A stretch of 64,000 bases of DNA from Symplocastrum torsivum CPER-KK1 (lineage in GTDB: Bacteria > Cyanobacteriota > Cyanobacteriia > Cyanobacteriales > Coleofasciculaceae). Made by a program: the position numbers and the translations under genes. The stretch is from assembly GCA_019358875.1 (NCBI GenBank), contig JAHHIF010000023.1:46376-110375 (forward strand), in the 5' to 3' direction. Of the stretch, positions 17,175-25,988 are shown in pieces. Positions within the stretch are counted from its first letter, which is position 1, and the number at the start of each line of letters is the position of its first letter. The notes under the pieces are model-generated. The model saw only the letters and a program-made list of their open reading frames with translations. It was not told the origin of the DNA and made no database searches.

Positions 17175-17843
17175 TTAGTGCTGCAATAGAGGTAAAAAAG
17201 CACTAACAAACATGGCAGCCTGAGTGCGATCGCGCAAATTTAACTGACTCAAAATCCTGGTAATGTGGTTTTTGACCGTTCGTTCTGAAATGTAGAGCGC
17301 TTCTGCAATCTCCCGATTACTCGCACCTGTAGCAATGAGGCACAGCACCTCTCGTTCTCTAGCCGTCAGTCCTGTGAGTTCTGGGGGAAGCTGGGTAGGC
17401 TGGGGTGGAGTTAAGGGTGGAGTGTGAGCGATCGCTTTTTCCATTAATCCTGGACCCATTTGGGTGTAGCCTTTATGAACGGCTCGAATGGCTCCTGCTA
17501 AGTCATCGGAATGAGTGTCTTTTAGCAGATACCCTCGCGCCCCTAATTGCATGGCTTGCGAGACATAATCATCGTCGTCAAATGTCGTCAGCACTAACAC
17601 TTTGGTTGCGCTAAATTGCTGACAAATCAGGCGGGTGGCAGCAACACCATCCATGACAGGCATCCGGACATCCATCAAAACCACATCCGGTTGCAAGGCT
17701 TCGACTTGAGCGATCGCCTGTTGTCCGTTTTCCGCTTCACCTACGACTTCTAAATCCGGCTTGGCTTCCAGGAGACTTCTCAATCCCTGACGAATAATCA
17801 TCTGGTCATCGACTAGTAATAGGCGAATCTTGACATCTGTCAT
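17175..17843 (-). CDS. NarL/FixJ-type response regulator
   Basis: A 222-residue two-domain regulator. The receiver (1-120) has acidic residues Asp12-Asp13, phospho-acceptor Asp58 (VVLMDVRMPVMDG) and the conserved Lys in GYLLKDTHSDD. The C-terminal LuxR-type HTH (~150-215) reads LTAREREVLCLIATGASNRE and SERTVKNHITRILSQL. It overlaps the upstream histidine kinase gene by 4 bp (17840-17843), so the two are translationally coupled and form a cognate pair. Confidence 0.95.
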   Translation of the reverse strand: MTDVKIRLLLVDDQMIIRQGLRSLLEAKPDLEVVGEAENGQQAIAQVEALQPDVVLMDVRMPVMDGVAATRLICQQFSATKVLVLTTFDDDDYVSQAMQLGARGYLLKDTHSDDLAGAIRAVHKGYTQMGPGLMEKAIAHTPPLTPPQPTQLPPELTGLTAREREVLCLIATGASNREIAEALYISERTVKNHITRILSQLNLRDRTQAAMFVSAFLPLLQH

Positions 17844-19057
17844 AGTGCCAGCCTCGGTAACGGAATCAACACAGTAATTCGGCAGCCTTTTCCCGATTGA
17901 CTTGCCAGGAAGAACTGTCCGCCCAACGCCACAGTTCGTTCCCGCATTCCCTGGAGTCCAAACCCGGTTGTATTTCGCTCTGGATTAAACCCTTGACCAT
18001 TATCGTTAATCTGGAGTTGAATCGCTTCCGGATTCTCTCGAAGGTCAATGCTGACCTGGGTCGCAGCGCTATGCTTGTAAATGTTGGTCAGCGATTCCTG
18101 AATAATTCGGTAGAGTGCTGTGCTAATTTCTGTAGGAATTGGCTGAGATAGTTGAATCCTATAGTTTGGCAGAATTCCGCTTGTTTGGCTAAACTCATTG
18201 ACTACTTTTGCGATCGCGGTTTCCAGCGATTGTCCTTGCAAAGGATCGGCTCGAAGTGTAGAGATTGAGCGCCGCACCTCCTGTAATGCCCTAGAACCTA
18301 GCTGTTTTGCCTCCTGCAAAAACGATGCTGTTTTCTCGGCATCGGGTGGCAGAAACAACTGGGCATTTTCTAACTGAATACTCTGTGCTGTCAAGGCGTG
18401 TCCTAAGGCATCATGAATTTCGCGGGCAATCCGATTTCGCTCTTGCAACGTTGCTTGGTCTTCAATTCGCAGGGCATATTGGCGCAATTGCTCGTTGGCA
18501 AGCAGCAGTTTTTCACGGCTTTGACGTTCGGCAAGCAAAGCATTGACCAACAGTAAGATAAACAGGAGAGCAAGTCCAAAGGTGACTGCTGCATTCAGCT
18601 TCAGCGTCAAAATCGTATTGGCTATAGATTCTGGTATTGGTCCGTGTCTTGGCGGACGCGGTGCAGGTCGTACAAACAACGTCACCAGGAAGGCAATAAA
18701 TACCAGTCCTGCCACAATCAGGCGACCAACTTGCTCAAAGATCAGACAACTGCGAATTAAGATAATTAGACTGACCAGTGGGAAAAAGTCAGGTCGGCTG
18801 TCCAGCAAAAACGCTAAAAACAGTAATCCAAACTCCAACCCTGTATAAAGCACTTTGTCACGAGGACTCCCAGTCGGAAGCTTTAAGCCCATCAGACCAA
18901 AGCACATGAGCGTGAGAATCGACAATAATAGAGTTGTTGGACTAATCCCATGTCGGGTGGGTCGAATCTCTCCCAACAGCGTTATCCCCAACAGAATCCA
19001 TTCCAGATAGAGCATCAGGTGAAAGGAATGGCTGGAAAAGGGCGCTCGGCGGTGCAT
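17840..19057 (-). CDS. Membrane histidine kinase, HisKA_3/HATPase_c (NarX/DesK-like)
   Basis: A 405-residue kinase. Five to six N-terminal membrane helices (about residues 12-175) are followed by a coiled segment. The HisKA_3 phosphorylation site is in ERNRIAREIHDALGHALTA. The ATP-binding lid contains QESLTNIYKHS, INDNGQGF and GFGLQGMRERTVALGG. There is no large extracellular loop, so the signal is probably sensed within or near the membrane. Its partner regulator overlaps it by 4 bp downstream. A Spy/CpxP-like periplasmic protein is divergently encoded 277 bp away and is a plausible target or sensor accessory. Confidence 0.93.
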   Translation of the reverse strand: MHRRAPFSSHSFHLMLYLEWILLGITLLGEIRPTRHGISPTTLLLSILTLMCFGLMGLKLPTGSPRDKVLYTGLEFGLLFLAFLLDSRPDFFPLVSLIILIRSCLIFEQVGRLIVAGLVFIAFLVTLFVRPAPRPPRHGPIPESIANTILTLKLNAAVTFGLALLFILLLVNALLAERQSREKLLLANEQLRQYALRIEDQATLQERNRIAREIHDALGHALTAQSIQLENAQLFLPPDAEKTASFLQEAKQLGSRALQEVRRSISTLRADPLQGQSLETAIAKVVNEFSQTSGILPNYRIQLSQPIPTEISTALYRIIQESLTNIYKHSAATQVSIDLRENPEAIQLQINDNGQGFNPERNTTGFGLQGMRERTVALGGQFFLASQSGKGCRITVLIPLPRLAL

Positions 19058-19334
19058 GGTAGGGAAAGGGAAATGATTTCAGCCCTCCTTATGTAGCAGA
19101 GAGCGACTTTGCAACGATTACTTAGTTTTAATCTATTTCGGATAGAGCCTCAATTTCCAGAGCCTTGCTTCCCAACTTGAACAGGACATCTTGTGACCAA
19201 ACTCATAAAGGGATTAGGACTTTGGTACTAGGTCAAATTGGGAAGTTCGATCCATGCGGAAGACCGATACCAGTTTCTAGGATTTAAATATCGAACAGCC
19301 CAATAGTTCGATTTGTCAATACCTAAGGACTACT

Positions 19335-19799
19335 ATGAACCCTAAATTTGGTCTAAGTCTGAAAAACCGACTCTCTACCATCAAACTATTGCCACTGGTA
19401 GCTGGCACACTTTCTCTGGCACTCTCTACTGCAATTGTTCCAGTCGTGTTTGCTCAATCTAATACACCGCCTGCACCGACACAATCCCGTCAGAACTGGC
19501 TGAACTTGACACAAGAGCAGCAAGAGCAAATGCAGCAGATCAAGCAAGCTAAGCAAGAGCAGATCGACAACATCTTGACAGCGGAACAACGTTCTCTTGT
19601 GGAGGCTGCCAGAAAGAACGGAGAACATCCCCGTCGGGTTTTTCAATCGCTCAATCTCACTGACGAACAACAAGCCCAAATGGAGGAAGTACGTCAAACC
19701 GCCAAAGAGCAGATGGATGCAATCCTAACCGCCGAGCAGCGTCAGCAACTTGAGCAACATCGTCAATCCCGCCCTCAAGGAATGCGAACCCCGCAGTAG
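19335..19799 (+). CDS. Spy/CpxP-like periplasmic LTxxQ protein
   Basis: A 154-residue secreted protein. The signal peptide (residues ~15-41) ends at VVFAQS. The mature part is helical, with two copies of an LTxEQ-type repeat: LNLTQEQQEQMQQIKQAKQE then ILTAEQR, and LNLTDEQQAQMEEVRQTAKE then ILTAEQR. This is the pattern of the Spy/CpxP/zinc-resistance-associated family, periplasmic chaperones or stress sensors. It is divergent from a two-component system, which suggests control by that system, though no binding site was identified. It lacks cysteines and histidine clusters. Confidence 0.85.
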   Translation: MNPKFGLSLKNRLSTIKLLPLVAGTLSLALSTAIVPVVFAQSNTPPAPTQSRQNWLNLTQEQQEQMQQIKQAKQEQIDNILTAEQRSLVEAARKNGEHPRRVFQSLNLTDEQQAQMEEVRQTAKEQMDAILTAEQRQQLEQHRQSRPQGMRTPQ

Positions 19800-19861
19800 A
19801 CGGATTGCTCCAGACGCGATCGCTCATCCAAGAGCCAATACTCCTCAGTTAAGAAGAATTG

Positions 19862-19893
19862 TAGGTTGGGTTAAGGTAATGAAACCCAACCTA
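19862..19893. repeat. Inverted repeat TAGGTTGGGTT/AACCCAACCTA
   Basis: Perfect 11-bp arms around a 10-base loop, 63 bp after the LTxxQ gene stop. Palindromes of the form TAGGTTGGGTT...AACCCAACCTA are, from memory, widely dispersed in cyanobacterial genomes. There is no T-run. It may still serve as a transcript 3' end. Confidence 0.6.
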
Positions 19894-19964
19894 TATCAGC
19901 TTCAGTTTAGAGCTTATCCGAACACTATTGGAGGTTTATAGAGAGTATCTAGTAAGTAAATGAG

Positions 19965-20744
19965 ATGAAAAAAGACCGTGTGACAACAACCCCAGTAGCT
20001 TCCATAGTTAAGCGACGAGAGGTGCTTAGCTTTCTAGGAGCAACAGCAGCCGTATCGCTCGTCGGATGCTTACGTGGACAGTCCGCCTCAGTAAAACTGA
20101 CGGGCACGTCAGCTCAGACACCAACTCAGACAGCGATAGCGACGACACCTTCTTGTGTAGTAAGACCTCAACAAACAGAAGGGCCATATTTCATTGATGA
20201 GAAGCTCAACCGCTCCGACATCCGGTCAGATCCCTCTGACGGTTCGCTAAAGCAGGGAGTACCGTTGCGTTTGGTGTTTCATGTCTCTCAGATTGATGGT
20301 CGCTCCTGTACACCTCTGACTGGTGCCGCCGTGGACATTTGGCACTGTGACGCGATCGGCGTCTATTCGGACGTAACAGACCCAAGTTTCAGTACCGTCG
20401 GGAAAAAGTTCCTGCGTGGCTATCAGGTGACGGACACCAATGGAACGGTCGAGTTCGTTACAATTTATCCCGGTTGGTATCCAGGCAGAACGGTTCACAT
20501 TCACTTCAAGATTCGCACTGATTCTGCGTCCCAACAAGGTTATGAGTTTACGTCACAGCTTTACTTCGATGATTCCCTCACTGATCAAATCCACGCACAG
20601 TCGCCATATGCTGCTAAGGGGCAACGCAGCGTGAACAATAACCGAGACGGCATCTTTCGAGATGATGGTGAGCAATTGATGATCCAGCTAACCGAAGATG
20701 CACAAGGCTATGTAGGGGCATTCGATATAGGCCTTCAGATATAG
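19965..20744 (+). CDS. Intradiol ring-cleavage dioxygenase, exported lipoprotein
   Basis: A 259-residue protein. Its N-terminus has a Tat-like RR motif (KRREVLSFLG) followed by a hydrophobic stretch and a lipobox-like LVGC, so it is probably exported and lipid-anchored. The catalytic domain (~60-255) has the Fe(III) ligands of the protocatechuate/catechol dioxygenase fold: Tyr in DAIGVYSDV, Tyr in YPGWYPGRT, and two His in VHIHFK. Such enzymes open catecholic rings between the hydroxyls. An extracytoplasmic location is unlike classical cytosolic members but is known for a bacterial subgroup. The substrate is unknown and there is no aromatic-degradation operon nearby. Confidence 0.85.
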   Translation: MKKDRVTTTPVASIVKRREVLSFLGATAAVSLVGCLRGQSASVKLTGTSAQTPTQTAIATTPSCVVRPQQTEGPYFIDEKLNRSDIRSDPSDGSLKQGVPLRLVFHVSQIDGRSCTPLTGAAVDIWHCDAIGVYSDVTDPSFSTVGKKFLRGYQVTDTNGTVEFVTIYPGWYPGRTVHIHFKIRTDSASQQGYEFTSQLYFDDSLTDQIHAQSPYAAKGQRSVNNNRDGIFRDDGEQLMIQLTEDAQGYVGAFDIGLQI

Positions 20745-21504
20745 CTCTTCAGCAGTCAGCTTTCAGCGGTCAGCTTTCAGCAAAATAGGCTCCGGCTAAG
20801 GCTTATAGCCTCCTGTCGATGTCCTAACCTCATTGGCTACTGCTATAACGCTCTTCTGTCAGTCTAGGTGATCGCAAAGGCTGTAATCCTGATAGGACGT
20901 GAGTTTTCCCAGTTGGTCTACATTTTTGAGTTTCTGATAGAAACTCACCCATCAAATCGTTATGTGGAAAAGCTCTCAAGCTTTTACTTTGAGCGTGATT
21001 TTCCGAGACTGACAGAAGAGCGATAACTTGAACTTTGACATTCTCCCGGACTAACCGCAAGCAGAAAGCCTTACGAAAAAAAATCGGTGGCTGTAGAAAT
21101 TACACAACCACCGATATGGAACAAATTAGAGGAAATCCTAGAGACTTAGGTCAAAATTTTTTGCCATTTTTATCTTTGGGTGCTACACATCAGCGTTTCA
21201 GAAGACTCCCAATCCTCTGCGATGTGTAGCGCATTGCAAAAGTAAAATGGTTTGGCTTTAGGTTTGATAAGCTCTAACAAGGCTACGTTAATTCTTTACT
21301 ACAAAGCCCGTCTCAGAGATTCCTGAAACTTTGCCAAAAACTTCTGCCTTAGATGGGATGACTCAAACTTTAGCTACCTCTTAGGGAAGACACACTCTAT
21401 AGTAGGCTGGCAAAGAAGCAAGGGAACCACAGCGACTTGACCTTTGCTCAAGACGAAAGTATGACACTGTCGTATAGGACAATAATGCAGTAGCAAGACA
21501 GCAA
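20745..21504. other. Intergenic region, 760 bp, with structured elements
   Basis: No convincing gene. It starts with a short spacer repeat of alternating CAGCTTTCAGC and CAGCGGTCAGC units (about 20751-20781). It then contains the hairpin with a minus-strand T-run at 21076-21115 and a perfect 10-bp inverted repeat with GCTACACATC at 21182-21191 and GATGTGTAGC at 21221-21230. Open frames crossing it look random. Confidence 0.5.
21076..21115 (-). terminator. Rho-independent-type terminator on the minus strand, orphan
   Basis: ATCGGTGG (21083-21090) pairs with CCACCGAT (21108-21115), and read on the minus strand the stem is followed directly by a run of T (plus-strand A-run at 21076-21082). No minus-strand protein gene lies within 1 kb upstream, so it may end a small RNA starting between 21116 and 21504. 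Confidence 0.5.
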
Positions 21505-21507
21505 GTG

Positions 21508-22278
21508 ATGAGCGAGGTTGCCGTGGCAGCATTTCTATTCGTAACTGATTTAGACAATACTTTAGTGGGCGACGACTACGCTTTGATAGAACTCAACCAG
21601 AAGTTGAGCCAACATCGGCAAGAGTATGGGACAAAGATAGTTTATGCCACAGGGCGATCGCGTAGTTCCTACAATACCTTGAAAGCCGAGAAGCAACTCC
21701 TAGACCCAGATGCACTCATCGCTTCTGTAGGTACAGAAATTTATGATGATGATCGAGACGATAACCCTGATCCAGCTTGGTCAGAAAAACTTTCTGAAGG
21801 TTGGGATCGAGAACTCGCTGTGGCAACGGCTGCCCATTATTCTGACCTAGTCCCGCAAGAAGACTCTGAACAGCGTCCCTTCAAAGTTAGCTATCTAGTG
21901 ACAGAAGAAGCGGCTGTAGAAGTGTTACCCCGCCTGAAATCACAACTTTCTGAGCGTGGACTTGATGTTAAGTTAATCTTTAGCGGTGGTAAAGACCTCG
22001 ACATTCTCCCCCGCCATGCCGACAAAGGACTAGCGGTACAGTTTCTTCAACAAAAGTGGGGAATTGATACCACACGAACCGTTGTCTGTGGCGATTCAGG
22101 AAATGACATTGCTCTATTTAGTGTCGGTTCTTCACGAGGAATTATTGTTGGCAATGCGCGACCAGAACTCCAGCAGTGGTACGACGAAAACCCTGCTGAT
22201 TATCGGTACTTAGCTCAAGGACACTGTGCGGCTGGTATCTTGGAAGGCTTACAGCACTTTGGTTTCTTTAGCAGTTAA
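21508..22278 (+). CDS. spp: Sucrose-6-phosphate phosphatase (HAD family)
   Basis: Removes phosphate from sucrose-6-phosphate, the final step of sucrose synthesis, a compatible solute in cyanobacteria. 256 residues. HAD motif I is DLDNTLVGDD near the N-terminus, motif II is ATGRSRSS, and motif IV is VVCGDSGNDIALF, the form typical of SPP. HADKGLAVQFL precedes it. The protein lacks the C-terminal extension of plant enzymes, as in Synechocystis-type SPP. An in-frame GTG at 21505 would add one residue. No sucrose-phosphate synthase gene is in the window. Confidence 0.9.
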   Translation: MSEVAVAAFLFVTDLDNTLVGDDYALIELNQKLSQHRQEYGTKIVYATGRSRSSYNTLKAEKQLLDPDALIASVGTEIYDDDRDDNPDPAWSEKLSEGWDRELAVATAAHYSDLVPQEDSEQRPFKVSYLVTEEAAVEVLPRLKSQLSERGLDVKLIFSGGKDLDILPRHADKGLAVQFLQQKWGIDTTRTVVCGDSGNDIALFSVGSSRGIIVGNARPELQQWYDENPADYRYLAQGHCAAGILEGLQHFGFFSS

Positions 22279-22313
22279 CGGCTGAGCCAAACCCAGCCTT
22301 ATATCTTAGAAGA

Positions 22314-25300
22314 TTAGTCGGAATCTTCTCCCGATTCTAGTTGCCAGCCCCGTTGATGCGATTCCGCAATCAGCATTGCCCTAGCCGCTTCACTATCAAC
22401 AGGTTTGGAGAAGAAATATCCTTGCCCATATTCACATTGCAGCGCAATCAAGGGGGAAACCTGCTCTAATAGCTCGATTCCTTCTGCAACAACATCCATA
22501 CTCAGGGTTTGGGCAAGGGTCACGATCGCTTGTACAATCTCTGAGTTCTCACCTAAGGCTCCAATTCGGCTCACGAATGAGCGGTCAATCTTGAGTGTGC
22601 TAATGGGAAAGTGGTGCAACCGACTGAGGGAAGAATAGCCAGTACCAAAATCATCAATACAAAGATGAATATTTCTTCTCTTCAGTTCTAGGAGTAAATC
22701 CCTAACTAAGTCGGGGTTTTCCATAACGAGGCTTTCTGTAATCTCCAGCTTCAAGCTGCCAGTTACAAGATTCGTCTCCTGAAGAATTTTGTCGATTTCA
22801 TCCAACAGCGCTGGTTGCACAAACTGTTTGCCTGAAAGATTGACATTAATCGTCAAGGGTTGGGCTGCGGGAAATTGCTCCTGCCAAATTTTCAGTTGAC
22901 GGCAAGCTTCCCGCAATGTCCACCAGCCAATGGGGGTAATCAGTCCCGTCTCTTCGGCTGTGGGTATGAATTCTGTTGGGGATACTAAGCCGCGTTGCGG
23001 GTGCTGCCAGCGCACCAAGGCTTCAAAACCGATAATCTTCCCCGTAGAGAGAGAGACAATCGGTTGATAGTGAACCCGAAACTCCTGCCGTTCAATTGCC
23101 CGCCGCAAATCCGTCTCAATTTGCAATCTCTCCAAGGCACAGCGATGCATTGCCGCGTCAAACACCTCATAACAGGATTTCCCTTGTGCCTTAGCACGAT
23201 ACATGGCAATGCCAGCATCCCGGAGTAAGTCTTCAGGTTGTAAGAGGCGATAATCAGTTTGCTTTAGCATAGCGGTATCGCCTTCTGAATTAACCTTACT
23301 ATCGTTATTGCTTGTATTCAGAGCAATACCAATACTGAGTGTCATAAACACTTCAGTCTCATCTAGATAGAATGGCGCACTTAGCGTCTTATCAATCGAC
23401 TCAGCCACACGGGTAGCATCACTGACATCCTGAATACCTTCGAGGAGGATACCAAATTCATCTCCTCCCAGACGCGCTACTGTATCAGTAGGACGCAAGC
23501 AAGTTTGGAGGCGACTTGCAAAGTTTTGGAGCAACTGGTCACCCACTTGGTTACCCAGGCTGTTGTTGACTAACTTGAAACGATTGAGATTTAGAAATAG
23601 AACAGCTAATAGATAAGGCTGACTTGAGACGTTGCCCTCAGTAGACTCTTTTGCCCGTCGCATCGCTTGCCGCAGGCGATCCATGAATAAAGCCCGGTTG
23701 GCTAGCCCTGTTAACTGATCGTAAAAGGCATTATGAATCAATCGCTCCTCAGCAAGTTTGCGATCGGTGATATCGAAGGCGTAGATGCGAAGGCAATCAA
23801 TTTCGTCGATGTAGTGTAAAACTTGTTCGTAATACGCTTCACCAATTTTGACCTCCCGTTTGAAAGAACCTTCGTGTTGCAGTACTGTCGCAATTGATGG
23901 GACTCCTGCCAGAAATGGATGCTGAACACCAAGGTCTTGTAAATCAGGCAACACCCGCATGGCTTCTGGATTGAGATAACGAACGTAACCGTCTAAATCC
24001 GTTTCAACAATTGGATTGGGAGTAAGTAGCGGAAAAGAAGCCAACCGGGCGCTTTGTTGCTCTATCTGCCGACGTTCTGTAATGTCCCGTCCCACTGACT
24101 GAAACTCAACTAGGGGCAGATGCTCTTCCTCGGTCCTATGAAGAACAGCAGGATATCTCTCTTGACCCACAATCACTCGATCAGTCCACTGTTGCCAGTG
24201 AATCTTACCGTTGGGTGTCACAACCTGGTATTCTCTTGTCGCGACTGTGCCTTTGAGACTAAGAGCAGCAAGGTACTTTTGAGTCTTTTCCTGATACTCG
24301 TAAGGAATCAATTGGAACAAACTGCTGCCGAGAAGTTCCTGAGAGGTTTTGCCAAAATAGCGGCAGTAGGCATCATTGACGAAGGTTAGTGTGCCATCTG
24401 AGAAAAACCGACAGATGAGTTCTGTTTGATCATCAACGATCGCACGATACCGTTCCTCGCTCTTCCGCAGTTCTTCTTCTAACTGCTTACGCTCCGTAAT
24501 ATCAATTCCTATACCAAAAAAGAAGTCTAGTTTGCCACTGTTGTTGAAGATTGGGCTACCACGCCATTCGACTAACAGTTCTTGACCTTCTTTAGTTAGC
24601 ACGTAGTTTTCCTGCAAGATTGGCTGCTTTAATCTCACAAGCTGCTTAAAAATTTGGGAGAGGGCTTCGCGGTCAGCCTCTCGAACAAATGTTGATAAAT
24701 AATCAGCGCCCAAAACCTCAGGCAAGGTGTAGCCCAAAGCCTTGAGGAACGATTGATTCATCATGATTGTCTTGCCTTGGGCATTAATGGCAACAAAGAA
24801 GGCAGAACTCGTTTCAATCAGTGTTTTCGTAAAATCTTTTTCCTGGCGCAGTTCTTCTTCTAACTGCTTGCGCTGAAGCACTAAGCCCAATTGCATCAAA
24901 ATGGTTGTCAAGAGTTCAACTAAAGGCTTATCTACCGTGCGGGATTGGGCAATGAAGAAGGTTAGAACCGCAAATACCTGTTCACTAACAAGAATCGGAA
25001 CACCAAACTCACGACGTCCAGCCGCCTCTGCCTGGGGAGGAATCAATGCCGTATCGGGTTGAGCCGAATTATCTTCAATCCACTGTGGCTGCTGTGAAGT
25101 CCATACCCGCCCTGGTAAGCCTGTATTTGGAGGAAAGGTCAGTATTTCTCTTGTCTGTCTAAACTGATACAGGGTTATGGGGTCACCATACCAAGCCGGA
25201 CTACAGTTTAATCGTGAATTGTCAGAGCAAGGAAGCCAAGCTTCGCCATAATCCCAGTTCGTAAGTTCGCACACTTGGCGAAGTACTACGTTAAGCGCTG

Positions 25301-25988
25301 AGTCAACATCTGAGGCTTCATTGATCGCTTGTGTTAAGGATTGCAACAGATGGCTCACTTGTGAGGGTTGTGTAGCGGACTCGAAGGAAAAACGCGATCG
25401 CCTATTGAGTTCGTTTCTTAATGGCTCAGTGTCTCGCGCTAATGTTGCTGTCTGTTCGTTGAAACGTTGCTCTATCTCGGCTTGCCGTTGAATTGTTGGG
25501 GTTGGATGTAATCGGTAAGCCTCGGATGGAAGCGTTGAGACTACTGCGTCTAGCTTGGCTAAAGGAACAGATCCACTGGGAGCGAGAGTTTTGCGATCGC
25601 TAACTGGATTCTCCCGGCGTGGTTGTGCTAAGACCTTGGGAAGTAACAACACCGTCAACAACCAAATGGTCGCCGTAATTACTTCTATTCCCGCTCCTAG
25701 CCAATAGCTTGAGCTTGGGTGCCCAAGAGTCCATAAGTCGATTAAACGAGTTGTGCCACCAGCAACTGTAAGCACCCCAAGTATCATCAAGATTCCGACA
25801 TAAGACCAATTGCGGCGCTGGGTCACCCAGTAAAGCAGCAGGATTGAAATTGCGTAATAAAACAAGGCAATCAGTGATTCGGCTGTGATATCTAGCCAAA
25901 TCAGCTTTGACTTCCATAAATCGGGATACCCATTGAGCATAAGCAGTCTGTCAAAACACAGAGGTTCCCAACATTCCAACATAAACAC
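22314..25988 (-). CDS. Membrane GAF/PAS/GGDEF/EAL signalling protein with ethylene-receptor-like N-terminus
   Basis: A 1,224-residue cyclic-di-GMP protein. Residues ~30-115 form three membrane helices resembling the ethylene-binding domain of ETR1 (AESLIALFYYAIS; TVAGGTTRLIDLW), but the copper ligands Cys65 and His69 of ETR1 align with Gly77 and Arg81, and Asp25 with Glu37. Then come a GAF domain (~220-370), PAS domains with ITERKQLEEEL/ITERRQIEQ linkers (~380-740), GGDEF (Gly840-Phe844, LGGDEFG intact) and EAL (Glu989-Leu991, FEALVRW; DDFGTGYSSL intact). Both catalytic motifs are complete, so it may make and degrade c-di-GMP. It converges with spp, 35 bp apart. Confidence 0.92.
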   Translation of the reverse strand: MFMLECWEPLCFDRLLMLNGYPDLWKSKLIWLDITAESLIALFYYAISILLLYWVTQRRNWSYVGILMILGVLTVAGGTTRLIDLWTLGHPSSSYWLGAGIEVITATIWLLTVLLLPKVLAQPRRENPVSDRKTLAPSGSVPLAKLDAVVSTLPSEAYRLHPTPTIQRQAEIEQRFNEQTATLARDTEPLRNELNRRSRFSFESATQPSQVSHLLQSLTQAINEASDVDSALNVVLRQVCELTNWDYGEAWLPCSDNSRLNCSPAWYGDPITLYQFRQTREILTFPPNTGLPGRVWTSQQPQWIEDNSAQPDTALIPPQAEAAGRREFGVPILVSEQVFAVLTFFIAQSRTVDKPLVELLTTILMQLGLVLQRKQLEEELRQEKDFTKTLIETSSAFFVAINAQGKTIMMNQSFLKALGYTLPEVLGADYLSTFVREADREALSQIFKQLVRLKQPILQENYVLTKEGQELLVEWRGSPIFNNSGKLDFFFGIGIDITERKQLEEELRKSEERYRAIVDDQTELICRFFSDGTLTFVNDAYCRYFGKTSQELLGSSLFQLIPYEYQEKTQKYLAALSLKGTVATREYQVVTPNGKIHWQQWTDRVIVGQERYPAVLHRTEEEHLPLVEFQSVGRDITERRQIEQQSARLASFPLLTPNPIVETDLDGYVRYLNPEAMRVLPDLQDLGVQHPFLAGVPSIATVLQHEGSFKREVKIGEAYYEQVLHYIDEIDCLRIYAFDITDRKLAEERLIHNAFYDQLTGLANRALFMDRLRQAMRRAKESTEGNVSSQPYLLAVLFLNLNRFKLVNNSLGNQVGDQLLQNFASRLQTCLRPTDTVARLGGDEFGILLEGIQDVSDATRVAESIDKTLSAPFYLDETEVFMTLSIGIALNTSNNDSKVNSEGDTAMLKQTDYRLLQPEDLLRDAGIAMYRAKAQGKSCYEVFDAAMHRCALERLQIETDLRRAIERQEFRVHYQPIVSLSTGKIIGFEALVRWQHPQRGLVSPTEFIPTAEETGLITPIGWWTLREACRQLKIWQEQFPAAQPLTINVNLSGKQFVQPALLDEIDKILQETNLVTGSLKLEITESLVMENPDLVRDLLLELKRRNIHLCIDDFGTGYSSLSRLHHFPISTLKIDRSFVSRIGALGENSEIVQAIVTLAQTLSMDVVAEGIELLEQVSPLIALQCEYGQGYFFSKPVDSEAARAMLIAESHQRGWQLESGEDSD

